NCBI GenBank assembly: GCA_009746045.1
Contig: RPFO01000313.1
Location: forward strand, 473,340-537,339
DNA: 64,000 nucleotides
Origin: Mesostigma viride
Taxonomy: Eukaryota > Streptophyta > Mesostigmatophyceae > Mesostigmatales > Mesostigmataceae
Direction: 5' to 3'
In this document: one piece after another, positions 22,942 through 34,439 of the stretch
Numbering within the stretch: the stretch's first letter is position 1
How the letters are laid out: each line of letters starts with the position of its first letter
The notes under the pieces: model-generated
Seen by the model: only the letters and a program-made list of their open reading frames with translations
Told to the model about the DNA's origin: nothing
Database searches by the model: none
Made by a program: the position numbers and the translations under genes

Positions 22942-22949
22942 GCCTGGTT

Positions 22950-24299
22950 GTAGGGCATTGGAGAGCAGGTTGTTTGGTAGTGTCAGCATTCATGACTGGC
23001 ATAATACCTGTATTTTAGTCTGTACTAAGGCTCATGGACCATGGTACACTCACTCTGATTTTAATCAGTATACAGCCAGGTTTTGGCTGGGGTTGATGCT
23101 GTTGACTACACAAGATTGACAGGTCCATTATACAGACCATGTATTCTATTTTAAAAGAAATGTATATTTGTACATACCTCTCACAATGGTCTGGGAACCT
23201 TTATTCTGGGGTTTATAGGGCGGGGTTCGATTCCCTGGTATTATGTTTCTACAAGCTGGCCTGCTCAGGATGTTTACCTGTTCAGACTTCCCTAGTTCCC
23301 CAGGGCAGGATTTAATCGTTGCCTTTATAATAATTGTGATTTCATTTTGTCATTTGTTTGCTGTGGCAGTTTATTATCTGACAAGTAGACGGGCGCCATA
23401 AGACCGGCGCCATGCAATACTAACCTGTTGAGAGTATGACAGGCAAGCTATTGTAATACGTCTTTCTTTGTAAAGTGGTATATTAATTGTAATGGATTTA
23501 TTGTGCTTATATTAAATATGTACTGGGTTTTATGGGATTAGTATCTGGGATTAATGTAACTCTCAGCCAGAAGGTCATTGTACTGGAGGCTCTACCGAGG
23601 TGATGGGATTATGTCAGAAATTTTCATTTAATTCCTTGGTCGTCAAGACTGATTGAGACAATTGATAGACAGTTTATTCATATTTGCATATTTAGGTTAC
23701 GGACTGCCACCGTTTCACCGCCAAAGCCATGGTGCGGTTCCCGGGTGGGGACCATAGCATCCATAGCCACACTGGGCTCGGACTGCAAGGTAAGTGCAAC
23801 GTAGGTGCGTCACTTCCTTATCAAGGCACATTGGGGCAGCGGTGCACGTTCTAGAATATTCTGCACAAGTTGCCAGCTGTCGATTATACAATTGACGATT
23901 AGGAGAACGCCAGATGTCAAGCAACTAACACGGCATACAATGCATCTAGAACTGGATTCAGTCATGCGAAATATCCAACACGGAATATTCGGCCGAGGAT
24001 AGTACCGTCGGCACCTGAGGTACGCAAAGTATTGTGCCGGAATTACAACTTCGGCACTACATAACTTTTGCTATACTGCACTATATTCAGTGCTATAAGT
24101 TGTGCCGGAAAGCTCACGGCGGGCCCTACCAAGCCTATTTAATTATCGGCCAGAAAGATGGCAGGCGGGTGCGATTGTTAGGGACGCAACCCTAATACCT
24201 CCGTTTACAACATGATGGCCAGACACTACAAATGTAAACAGGCAGTTGGGCACACAGGGTGAAATTCACCTCTGACACCCCCCTTGCACAGTGCCTAAA
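22950..24299 (+). other. Presumed element A 3' tail and unassigned sequence
   Basis: No coding region is recognisable. The first part should be the element A 3' region. A tRNA T-arm-like GGTTCGATTCC sits at 23224-23234. Further right the sequence becomes AT-rich and then passes into the LINE-2 relic. No LTR matching the 4.6-5.2 kb region was found. Confidence 0.4.
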
Positions 24300-25760
24300 G
24301 TGAAGACACTACGCAGGTAGGGCAAACAGTCTCTCCCCCCTCAATTCAGGCAAGGGCCTAAAAGCTAGGTAGGGCAGCCAGGTATAAACATACTCTGACA
24401 CAATACCTTGGGGTTCTGGCGGTAAAGCGGGCCGGGGCGCCGGCGGGGCATGACCGGCAGGTGCCGGGCCACCAGCAACGGGGGCGCGGGCCGGCAAAGC
24501 CCGCGAAAATGGCTGCGTTGGGAGCACCCTGGGCCAGCGCATCGACGTCCGCCTGGGCGTCCAGGGCCTGAGTCCAGGTACACCTGTGGGCACCTCAGTT
24601 CCGCTCGTGCTCGGCGTCCGTCCAGTCCTCAGGATCCCCCGGACCGGGCGTAGAGCAGACCGGCCAGTCAGGGCAGGCCACTGGGGCGCGGCGCTCGGGG
24701 ACATGGAACCGGAGCCGAATGGTGGTCGCGCGCACCAACCGGTGGTCAGAGCACACCGTGGGTGTGTCGAACACTCGGGTATCCAGAACCGGAGTGCACC
24801 TGGGCTGCCGTACCACCACGTTACTAGTCCAGACAGGCCTGACTGACGGTCGTTAGGGCCCCGAAAAGTGACCAAGTCCTGTGAGGGGTCACGTTGGAAG
24901 TGGCAGTTGACAGCAATTAACCATCCCGCTATCCCGCAATTAAAAAGGCAGAAAACAGGGGGGTGTTGTCGTTAGCAGCCGTGCCGGCAGGCGCAAAGCG
25001 ACTGCCACTGCAGTGCCCATGGGGAGCGTGGCGTTGGCGTCGAGCAGCATAACCAAGAAGTGGCGGGCCGGGGTGGCCCCCTCAAGGCTATGCAAGTCCT
25101 CGAACAACTTCTGGCGTTCCAACTCAGGTAGACCACTATGGGGTGCGTAACCCACCCCAACAGTGAGGTGGTGTTAATTTAGACCACCCCTCAACTGAGG
25201 TGAATGAAATGTGCCACCATAAGGCGTGGGGTTAGAAACTTCAGCGTGCTGAGGCTGCATGGCAGGCTGCTGCCAGCCGGGCGAACACAAAAGGCCAACG
25301 CCACCTTAGCCTGGCGTCTCACTGCTGGCAGCAATTAAGTAAAAACGCCAACCGCCTGCCAGGCGATCAGTGAGCACCGTACCAGAAGGCACCGCGCGAC
25401 GATGCTCCTGCACGCATAGTAGAATAGACACACGGTGTGCAATGCATGCAAAAGGCAACAAGCTCCTCCACCTGGTAGCTATGGTCGCCATCTGCTAGCA
25501 ATGTACGTATGTTGAAAGTTGCGAGGGCCAAGGATGCCTGCAGGCCCAACAGGGGAGAACGACGATGGGGGATGGGGGTGGATGCAGCGGAAGGTGGGGG
25601 TGGGGATGGAACGGAGCCTGGGAGGGAGATGGATGGCATAGTGCTTTTCATCGCATGGAGCAGTTGTCCTGCAGGCGTAGGCCGGATGCGAGCCTGTCGC
25701 CTGCTCTGGGTATTCGGGGAGGATTGCGCAACGCCGAGGCGTAGGTAATCCAGCAAACGT
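24300..25760 (-). pseudogene. LINE-2 ORF2: APE-like endonuclease relic
   Basis: The minus strand carries the same endonuclease as LINE-1, in several frames. Start blocks are SLALATFNIRTLLADG (about 25545) and VSILLCVQEHRRAV (about 25415). The middle block is MGYAPHSGLPELERQKLFEDL (about 25150) with HFLVMLLDANATL. The end block is CTPVLDTRVFDTPTVCSDHRLV (24760-24800), with the SDH motif kept. No reverse transcriptase follows; after about 24600 the reading is GC-rich with no clear domain, so the copy is truncated or too decayed. Confidence 0.75.
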
Positions 25761-25813
25761 TGTGTTTTACGAATCTGACCGCTGAGAGCTGTCGTTCTAG
25801 CCCGAAATACCGG

Positions 25814-26480
25814 CTACACCATGTCTATCACCCGACTAGGTCGAGGCATGGGGGTGGAACGGCCGGGGGGACTGTTTAGAGGCTGTCCCCGAGGCTTGGT
25901 AGCCGCCGGAGCCGACCAGGAAAGTTGTCTACCAACCGGAACCACCAGAGGCAGCACCCTTCTTACGAGACACCTCACGAGACACCTCGCGAGACACCTC
26001 ACGAGACACCTCACGAGATCCTCTGCACCCGTGGTGTTAATCGCAACACCGCCAAAGAATGCTGCGAAGGTGCCATTCGGGAGCAGAAGCATCTTCACGC
26101 GCTGACCGGGTGTCTGCTGCGCCCGAGACTCCTGGACGGCGGGGCTGTTCCACACCTCGCTCCTCACCTAGCTTCAACTGGGCTGTCGTGTAGTCCTCGT
26201 CCAGGCTGAAGCGGGTGGTCTGGAGCAGGCGACGTGCTCCCAGAAAAAGGCGTTTATCGTGCATGGATGCCATGGTGACGACGACCAAGCCCATCGGGCC
26301 AGGCAGCCGAATGGTTCGTTCAATAACAACGCAGCATCTGAGCTGCATCACACCCAGGAACTCTGGACCGCGCAGCTCCTCGGCCAGTGTGCTTGCAGTC
26401 TCGTTTGGTTTTGCGTCCTTGTCGATTTGAAAGTTCTTGATGACGATATTGCGTTGTCTCTGTTGCACCACATTCTGCGA
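25814..26480 (-). pseudogene. LINE-2 ORF1: RNA-binding (L1-ORF1-like) relic
   Basis: The minus frame 26037-26471 reads QRNIVIKNFQIDKDAKP, then VVIERTIRLPGPMGLVVVTM, then HDKRLFLGARRLLQTTRFS and LDEDYTTAQLKLG. This succession of an RRM-like core followed by a basic 'R.LL..T.F..DEDYT' end is typical of LINE ORF1 RNA chaperones. It lies upstream of the endonuclease in the same direction, as expected. The frame breaks near 26037 at a 12-bp tandem repeat. LINE-1 in this window lacks a visible counterpart. Confidence 0.65.
25965..26018. repeat. 12-bp tandem repeat (ACGAGACACCTC)n
   Basis: Four full units and a partial fifth, with one A-to-G change in unit three, within the LINE-2 relic. Confidence 0.9.
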
Positions 26481-26481
26481 G

Positions 26482-28159
26482 ACAGCAGCGGTCTAGCTAG
26501 GTTGTGAAATACGTGCGTATTGTCAAAATAAATACGGCAATACAGGGGTCACCCGCAGTATCGCAACAAGAATCGCAACTACGCAACTTTCCAGGAGGAC
26601 CAAAAAACACTTTTTTTCCGATTCTTGCGCGGACCGATTTAATTGGACGAAAAGTTGCGAATCGGCCAACGCGTGGTATCACAACTAAAGATACACCCCG
26701 ACGTGAAGTATGTCACTCCTTGGCTGACCGGCGCGAAGAATCAACCGAACTGAAATGAGCGGCGTGGAGTTCAGCAGGGGCATTGTATGTATATAGATAG
26801 TAGACTGTCAGGGGCACGTTGTGTAATTATATGCGTAATTATATGCGTTTCACCGCCTCACAACAGGCGGATGATCATGTTTTGCTATGTTTTGCGTGCT
26901 TAAGTGCCTGAGACACGGACATTCATAGCTCGTACTAGACGGATTGCATGGCGCAGGAGCATGGATGCATGGAGGCGTTCCAAAATTTGTAGGCATGATT
27001 GGTACGTCAGAAAAATGCTATAGCCGCAGTCGCGCAGCATCTAATGATGCGCACATTATCTCGGGCTGGTTTTTACTGAGTCTACACGCGTTAATCATCA
27101 CGGGGGTGACGATGAAAGGTAGCACTTGTTATTAGCTTCTGTATCATTGAATTTTTCGCAACCAGTACATAGTTTCGTATGATGTATTTCGCGTATTTCA
27201 TCATCGTTCAGGGCCAGGAAAGTCTCGACGCAGTGATGAGCTTGCCTTTCTGTCATGAGATTGCTAGCTTTCCGCTATCCTTCTTTTTGCGGTTTCGGCA
27301 TGGCGCAGTTTAGTGTCCCTGCGGGTACCGTCAACAAGGTAAAGTCGTTATATCATTCGGTAAGTAATCTCGGACACGTTGTTGAAGGTTTGTGGTGTTA
27401 ACCTAAGTTCGCTAACTTACTACTCCTGTGTACTAGTTTGTGGTTGTGGTTTTGTACAACCGTCGTCGTAAGATTTTCATCAGTTTTGTTCATGATTAGC
27501 TGCGTCTGTACCTAATATTCCAGAATGACAATTGATTTAACATCTAAAGAAGTTGTAGATGGTAGCACGATGGTTTCTATTGCCTAAGTTCTTCAGGAAA
27601 GATGGTATCATGGCCAGTTTTTTGTCAGCCTTTTGGCTTTGCTAGTAAAGGACGCCTGTGCAGTTGCATGTGCAGTCCATGCAACATCTATGGAGGCCCC
27701 AGTGCCTGGCTGACGTAGAAAAGAAGTTCGATGCAGTGTTTGTATTTTTTCATCCTAGGCATGCATATGGAGGTCATTTCTCATGTTCTGGATGCATGGG
27801 TAACACCGCCCCTTGCACCCCCTTGCTACGTGTGCATTTGGGCCTTGGTTTGTGAAGACGTCCAATATTGGCATTATCACATTGCGGTGTAAGTGTCTTT
27901 TTTATCGCACCCGTGCACCCCCCTGAGATTAGTGCTGTATTTAGCACCCATAGGACATTGCAACATGACTAATGACATGACCACGAAGTAACTCCCTATA
28001 TGCGTGTGCTTTGGTCCCAGTATATGGACACTAGATTGTTATCAGGCTGGTTTCTGGACATTATCATGCAAGGTGCAACCAGCCATAATTAGGGGTAGAG
28101 TTACTGGTCATCCAAGGGTTTAAGTGCAAGCCAGAGCGCGGTAAAATGGTGACTGTGCA
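26482..28159. other. Intergenic region, no recognisable gene
   Basis: Only short frames are present. About 27540-27690 resembles 52290-52470 in patches (a 'gatggtagcac..tggttt' block, 'ggccagtttt', 'gttgcatgtgcag'), suggesting an old dispersed repeat. Nothing else is recognised. Confidence 0.5.
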
Positions 28160-28163
28160 TTAA

Positions 28164-29502
28164 CCCTTAGTCCGCTAACCGTCGGGTAGTTTGACTAACG
28201 GTCGAATTTCGCGCCGCGCCGAGAGCGCCGTGCCACTTGTGACGGAGGACAGTTGTCCGGTGGGTCCGGGAACACTTAGGGACGAAGGTGATGCATAGGT
28301 TCGGGGGTAATATCCGCCATTATTAGCCTGGTAATTATAGGGCTGTAATCATAGGGGGTCACGTGACTTTGGCGGGAAACTTTCACTCGCGCGCGCGTGA
28401 CGAGATATGGCTGCCAACGTGCCGTTGTCAGGGAAATTTTGCGTCTCGCGGCTAGAAACGGTTTAGAATGTTGCTCAGAATGATGATGCGTGATTTTCGT
28501 AGGTCAGGCATGGACAAACTTGTAGGATTGGGAACATTCAGGTGGAAAAATACTGCCTTCTTGGTCGTCAGTGCCAGAATTGAGTAATCGCTTATCACAT
28601 TTCCATTTTATCCTCATGGCCGGGCAGTCTGCGCCAGCCCAAGCATCCAGATTAGGTACGGGATGTCCGCTGATGCATTTGATGGGAATGCGGACGCGTT
28701 TATAGGTAATCTTTGAACGCAGCATCAACTGGTAATCATAAAGGATGCATGCATGATGCGGCTATGGCGCCCTATGCCTGTAAAGCAATGGTATGTGTGA
28801 GATATGAGGGTCCCGGCCACTGGAATCCGGTCAGGACGTGAACGAGCCAGGTACGGCAACGTGTTTGCGTGTCTTTTGCAGCGGAATACGTCTCCCATGC
28901 ATTATATTTGACGAGATTTTTAGTGCACCTTTCAGCAAGCTTCCATGCCTGCTGTAAAGAGCGGTATTAGCCCTGAAAGTGACCAGTTAACGGCATTTCT
29001 TTGGAGCATATCATTTCGTTAATGCAGGTAGGCAACCTGTTTGTATTCCAGCACCTTTGGCAATCCTTTATATAGCTTGTTATAATGCACTCTTGTATTG
29101 CATGTCATAGATGGCTGTTTACGCGCGCGTAACCCACACACGTATATGAGCACCTTATATAGGTCTCATGGGTTATCCGGGTGGTCTGACCCAAGGAAAC
29201 CACCATTGGACTATCCAACTAAGTTGTCCAATGTTGATATTGAGATTCCCTACCCTACCTGGAAAGTTAGGGGGGGGTAGACTTTTCCTTGGGGAAAAAA
29301 GATCGTCTTTTGGCCAACTTTGAGTAGAGCTATCATCCAAATGCTTTGATAAAGCCGTGGTATTATTGCATATTCTGAAAGCCCTTGAAGTGTAGATACT
29401 CCTAGCATCTTGGTTGGGGTATTTGGAGTTGTGGACTGTGAGTTTTGATTTTTTTCATTTTCAGGGGTATGAAAGTGCCAAAATGGGTCAGCGGACTAAG
29501 GG
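28164..29502. mobile_element. Terminal-inverted-repeat element, possibly piggyBac-like
   Basis: The left end CCCTTAGTCCGCTAACC matches the inverted right end CCCTTAGTCCGCTGACC at 16 of 17 bases. TTAA directly precedes the left end (28160-28163), as in piggyBac elements, which insert at TTAA and start with CCC. The right flank, however, reads TACC, so the duplication is not intact. No transposase is visible, so it would be non-autonomous. It interrupts the open reading of the last exon of the broken gene at about 29503. Confidence 0.6.
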
Positions 29503-29803
29503 TACCTCCCCTGCCGGCTCCACATTCCCTTCCCTTCCCCCCGCTTGCCGCATAGCCGGGAGGATGTACGTGAGCAGATTGGTATAGTGGCCATCCGCAA
29601 TATAGTGGCCCACGCGTGACTTTGCCGTGTAGATATAGCTTGTTGTAGTTCCACACGTCAAACAACGCCTGGCCCAGCGTACGATCCGCCACGGCTAAGT
29701 CCTTCGAATTCGCCCCCTTGGCGATGTCGAACAGCCTGTCCAGCTTGCCGGTCAGCACCGCCTGCGACACCGCCTGCGTCATCGAGCGAGCAACGACAAA
29801 ACT
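29503..29803 (-). pseudogene. Broken gene, last recognisable exon
   Basis: After an acceptor near 29804 the minus strand reads FVVARSMTQAVSQAVLTG, then KLDRLFDIAKGANSKDLAV and ADRTLGQALFDVWNYNKLYL. The frame does not fit phase with the preceding donor, so one base has been lost or gained. Reading runs into the TIR element at 29502. Confidence 0.5.
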
Positions 29804-29819
29804 CAGCCATAAAAGGCGA

Positions 29820-30140
29820 GGGGTATAGCTGCGGATAGACCCTAACAAAATTCAAAAAAGAAACGGCCGACAATACGCGAAGAAAATTCCAACAAAAAAA
29901 AGGAGAGGGTCTAGCTGCAGCGAGACCCTCCAAAAAAACTTGAAGCGCACACAAAAAAGCACCACGAAAATTCCGAGGGTCTACCCGCAGCTAGACCCTA
30001 CCAAACAACTTGAAACGCCCACAAAAAATCACCACGAAAATTCAGGAGGGTCTACCCGCAGCTAGACCCTACCAAAAAACTTGAAACGCACACAAAAAAT
30101 CACCACGAAAATTCTGAGGGTCTACCCGCAGCTAGACCCT
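29820..30140 (-). repeat. Intronic array of five palindromes, four on a 70-bp tandem unit
   Basis: The intron 29804-30163 holds palindromes at 29820-29843, 29906-29929, 29976-29999, 30047-30070 and 30117-30140. The last four repeat at 70, 71 and 70 bp together with a conserved spacer (TTGAAACGC, CACCACGAAAATTC). Three of the five have the form GGGTCTACCCGCAGCTAGAC. Confidence 0.9.
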
Positions 30141-30163
30141 GCCAAAATAGATAGGTAGCTTAC

Positions 30164-30331
30164 ATCGTCTTTAGGTAGATTTCGCTGCTCACTCCACGAC
30201 GGGAGGAGGTCGCCACCCTTCAGAAGAATGACATTCGTACCCATGTAACCACCACGGAAATTCCGCAACAGTTCCTGGAATGCGTGCTCCGCCTCCTCAG
30301 GAGTCTTTGCGAAATTGGACTCCGCCCCACC
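30164..30331 (-). pseudogene. Broken gene, exon half left of element C
   Basis: Minus-strand reading continues the exon cut at 38665: AESNFAKTPEEAEHAF, ELLRNFRGGYMGTNVI, then LPSWSEQRNLPKDD, and a GTAAGC donor at 30163. Removing element C and one copy of ccacc joins the halves in frame (…CEGG then AESNF…). Confidence 0.75.
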
Positions 30332-30978
30332 AGTTAGCGAACAGCCAGAACTGTGAGTTCCTGGTCTCTCACGCCACACAACGGGATGAGCCAAAGTTGC
30401 AAAGGCAGCAACCTTTAACCCGTGCACCAAGCCACGACCACGGTGAGCGTTTCCACGTCCAATGTGGGAGCCTCGGTTCGTGCTTGCCAAGATAGCTGGT
30501 CATCCCCCATGACCAAGCTATATCCTTTGCGTTGTTCCTCGTTCCCATCGGCGTGACGAGGCACGTGCAGGCATGCAAGCAAATCCTCAACGTCCACTGG
30601 CATCAGTGCAGAGCCAGGACGAACTGGATTTGCCTAGACTCTGCAACCTAGGAAGTACAGGACCTGTCACAAGCCTGCAAGGCTTAGTATCCTTGCAGAC
30701 CTGTGCCAGTCCTGTATTCCACCAGCCACAGGCTGCTGCTCCTCTGGTCTACGTGGACCACAGTCACGTGATAGTCAGGCTAAGCCTGTGCAGGCACGGC
30801 CTGCCACGTGTCCTGTCCACTATACCAGAGGACTGTACCCTAGTCGGCCACGGACGGCTAGGACTTCGGGACCTCATATCTTTCTCGTCCCTTGTCTGTT
30901 TCAGGCGGTCAGCACGGCGTTGGAAAGGTCTTTCCAAACTGCATCCACTTAGCATATTGGTTGCCCAAAATGCTAACT
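30332..30978 (-). repeat. Element C 3' LTR (647 bp)
   Basis: On the plus strand it starts AGTTAGCGAAC and ends AATGCTAACT. To its right lies CCAACCCTTTCTTCTTTTGG, which on the minus strand is a polypurine tract directly before the LTR start, as expected for a 3' LTR. Confidence 0.93.
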
Positions 30979-31989
30979 CCAACCCTTTCTTCTTTTGGAG
31001 CTGGACCAGCTTGAAACAAGCCTAACCTTGCTTGTGCCCACTCAGCCACAGACCGCTTGGTCCCTTGAGGTTGATCAGACCTTTGAGGGCCCAGGTTCCT
31101 GCCTCCTTTGGGTAACAACATATCTGCCCTTGGACCAGGCTAGGTGTACTGGCCAGTGAATCAGAGGTCACCCCAGGTTATCCCCTGACCCCTTGGTCAG
31201 CTCCCAACCTTTCCTTGGGAACTTGGTGCTAGATTAAAGTCAAGGCACATTACCTAGTCCAATGGCTGGGATTACAGGATGCCAAGAACGTACTATTGTG
31301 AGTTCCTGATCTTTCACAGTTATCACAGGCGCCCGTTCTTATGGCGCCCGCCTTGGCCAGCCTTTCCCTTTTATGCTCAAAGAGACTCAGGTAGCACCTG
31401 TACAAATACTGCCTCATTGGGGAGCCCATGTCTTCACTGGGTGTTAAGCCCAGGAATCACTCATGCCAGGCTGTGGCTCTGCTGGGGAATTGAACCCCAC
31501 CCCAACCTCCAGGTTTATAGGTGACCTGGAACTTTACACAAGAGAAACATTACAACCATGAGAACAACATGAGAATGACATGACATGATTATGTTTTATT
31601 CAAGCATTATATAACCCAGAATGTGGCCCCCTGGCAACCATGTTCCACATGGTCACACAACCAGGTTCTTTATTAGCAACAGGTTGGAAACAAGCACTAG
31701 AAAACATATATACAGCAACCTGTAAGAACCAACATTCGGGTTGCCCTTGCATGGCCTAACTGTTTGAGGCCAAAGGCGTCGACTTAAGTCCTGGCGACTC
31801 TTCTGAACCCCATGGGGAGGGCCAGGCATGATTCTCAGCTGGTAGGAGTGACATTCCACACCAACTCCTGTCCAGGAGGGTGTACCTAACCCTGAAGGAC
31901 CGGCTGTCAACCAGTAAGCACCAGTCACCACTTGGTACTTTGGTCAAGCAGCCCACTGGGGACACCCAAGCTGAAGCAAGGCCTGGTCT
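30979..31989 (-). other. Element C 3' untranslated region
   Basis: About 1 kb with no coding sequence. It contains a T-arm-like GGTTCAATTCC (minus, 31486-31496) with a GGGG/CCCC stem. Element A has a similar motif in its tail. The polypurine tract is at 30979-30999. Confidence 0.6.
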
Positions 31990-32682
31990 CTATGGCCGCC
32001 CGTGTAAGGGGTCCATGAGCCCACGGAGCAGGGGGTACTGCCTCTCCGCCTTCTCCTCCAGCTTGGTGAGGGCATCTGCAGGGTTGTCCACACCAGGCAC
32101 ATGTTCAATGTGAGCTAGGTAGGACATCTCCTTGAGCAACAAGTAGTCAAGGTCCCTGCTCCTGGCCAGCTGCCTGTGCACAAATTGCACCATGCCCATG
32201 CTATCAGTCCTCACCAGTGTGTGCAGCTGCAACCTACAGGAAGCCACTTGACATAGCTGGTAGAAGAGCTCCCTCAAGTAAAGAGCAGTATGCAGCCCTT
32301 CACAGATTGCCCTGCACTCAGCAATATCACTGCTGGGTGTAACCCTGTTCTGCAACCGACTGTACCAGGTAACAAGTGAGGTGTGATCTTGCTCCAGGGT
32401 AACTAATGCTGCTGCCCTGCCCCTGACCTCTGTGACCTTCCTATTATCCATAGAACTGTCCACATAGAGAACCATGTCAAGGGGCTTGTACAAATCCACA
32501 GGACCCAGTATGAGAGGGGGAGACATCATGACAGCCTGCACCACACTCTCAGCACCCACCTCAACCAGCTGGGAATCAGTAAGTCGACTCAGAACCAGCA
32601 AGTCAGGGGCACATATACTTGCAAGCCATGCCAGCATGCCCCTGATGGTAGCACACCTAGCCTGCGTGATGGGCTCCTGCAA
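31990..32682 (-). pseudogene. Element C RNase H
   Basis: This 230-codon frame holds the end of RT and the Copia-type RNase H, which removes RNA from the hybrid. Blocks are ATIRGMLAWLASICAPDLLVLSRL, VLYVDSSMDNRKV (first Asp), SDIAECRAICEG (Glu), VRTDSMGMVQFVHRQ (Asp) and HVPGVDNPADALTKLEEKA. The domain looks complete; it is separated from the RT by a frameshift at about 32640-32680. Confidence 0.88.
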
Positions 32683-34439
32683 TGCATCACAATCTGCTGT
32701 GGGTAGTCCTTACCACCCTCCATCCTGATGAACCACGAGCCCTTGGCTTGGAACAACGTAGCCTGCATGCCACAGAAGACCATAGGCTCATTCTCCACCA
32801 TGTGCTGTATCTTACCCAGCTCAAACCGCTTCTGGATCTTAGCCAAGACAGCCTCAACCCAGTCTGGTGGACCTATGAGATGCAGGTCATCACCATGCAG
32901 TGAGGCAAAGACAGGAAGGCCATTGTGGGACCCTTGGAACAAACAGGGATCCACTGGAGACACAGAAAACCCACAAGTACTCTTCAAGAACTTCTCTAGG
33001 CTCTTTCTCCAGATAATGGGACTGGACCTGAGACCTTCCAACCCTTTCAGAATTCTCAGGTACCTGGCCTTTATCTCTGCTCTCCATACAGCAGGTACAG
33101 TCACAAAGAAAGGAGGGATATCTCTCCAAGTCTGCCTAGCCTGATCTTGGTCACCCTTGAGAAAAGCCCTCTTGAAATCAATCAGCACAGAGCTATAGGG
33201 CACACCCTTAACCAGAAAAGACAGAAATATACACAGCAGAATCCTCCACGTGTCATGCAGCATCCCTGGAGTATAGAGCTCCTCATCTAACAACTGGCCA
33301 GTGCCATGATACTCGGTTACAACTGGTCTGACATGTGGCACCTGGACACCATCAACCTCCTTGAGCTTGAGGACAAACATCAATCTGAGCAGCTGGTGAA
33401 CTTCTGGCAGCTCATCCACAGGTTCTGCACAGTTGGAAACTATCCACTCATGCCCAGAAGCAACAAAGCCAAGAGTCCATGCCTTAGCCATCTTGGGGCT
33501 TTGCATCATCTCGACTAGCTGGCGCCAGGGAATAGGACTGTGAGCAGCTATCTGGTACCTGTTTACCCCTAACTGCCTTGGATCAAAGGTGGTTGGGATT
33601 ATCAACAAGTCCTCAGCTATGGGCTCCTGACCTTGAGGACCCTCAGCTGGCTGACTCCTAACAGCCTTCACCGCCACTGCAAGACCCTGGGAATAGTGAT
33701 ATCTTTCAAGGGGGAGGCTGCCCCTGCCTTCTAGTGCCAACTCATCAGAGGTCAAAGTAACCCCTGGCATGCACAAGAAGTTCTGACCCAGAATGGCAGG
33801 CCCCTGATAGCCCTCTACCACACAGAACGTGGTGGGCACCCCTAAGATAGGCACACTCACTTCCCCAAGGATCTTCATGGACACCTTTCCTGAGAAATCA
33901 GACACAGCAAGGCAACTGGGATGGGACATCTGTAAGCCTACAGCATCCTCTTCCCTGATGACAGACACCTGTGAGTTGGTATCTACCTCCATTGTAGCTG
34001 CCCAGCACGACCCCCACCCCGTGAGCTTGGATACCTTGGGATCATGTTTGCTGCGCATGAGTGCTCGGATGACGTCCGCCATGAGAGGCCCCCGGGCCTT
34101 AGGTGGCTGCCCCGTCCCCTCTGGCCTTGTGACAGTTGCTTCAGCAGCCTCCTGCTCGTCATCTTCCAGCAGGGACAGACCATCATCCACCACCAGAGGA
34201 TTGTTAGCTGCTGCTGCCTGGCTCTGGCCTGGCTCCTCAACCCAGCTGGGAGGGCCTGGCCCGTCTGCAGGCCAGATTGCATGTGGCCTTCTTTCCTTGA
34301 CATGAGCCCAGGACAACCTGTACACGTGCCTTGGATCCTTTTCCAAAGCCACCAGGCAAGATCTGTTAGCTTCTCCACACGAGTGACAACCCCATCCTGC
34401 CACTTCCCCCGCTTGCCTGGAATAGATGGTTCCTTCCAC
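32589..34439 (-). pseudogene. Element C pol middle: integrase end, retropepsin-like, reverse transcriptase
   Basis: This 616-codon open frame starts inside the integrase C-terminus (RHVYRLSWAHVKE). A Pro/Glu-rich linker follows. The retropepsin-like domain begins at residue about 150 with MEVDTNSQVSVI (Asp153, DNA 33983) and ends with PAILGQNFLCMPG, the usual second conserved block. The Copia-type RT then has YTPGMLHDTWRILLCIFLSFL, VLIDFKRAFLKGD (motif A) and FASLHGDDLHLIG (motif C, HGDD). Protease active sites normally read DTG or DSG; Asn here is unusual and is shared with element A. The frame is open throughout, but it lacks its true start and RNase H end, so it is part of a broken gene. 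Confidence 0.87.

Noticed and set aside
23180-23260. Possible tRNA gene around the T-arm-like box
   Set aside because: No matching acceptor, D or anticodon stems could be drawn, so only the T-arm likeness is reported.
24309-24875. 188-codon minus frame as an independent gene
   Set aside because: It is a shifted frame through the end of the LINE-2 endonuclease; the true blocks (SDHRLV) are in the neighbouring frame.
29906-30140. CRISPR-like array of 24-bp repeats with about 46-bp spacers
   Set aside because: The spacers are repeats of each other, the repeats are palindromes in an intron, and the DNA is eukaryotic.
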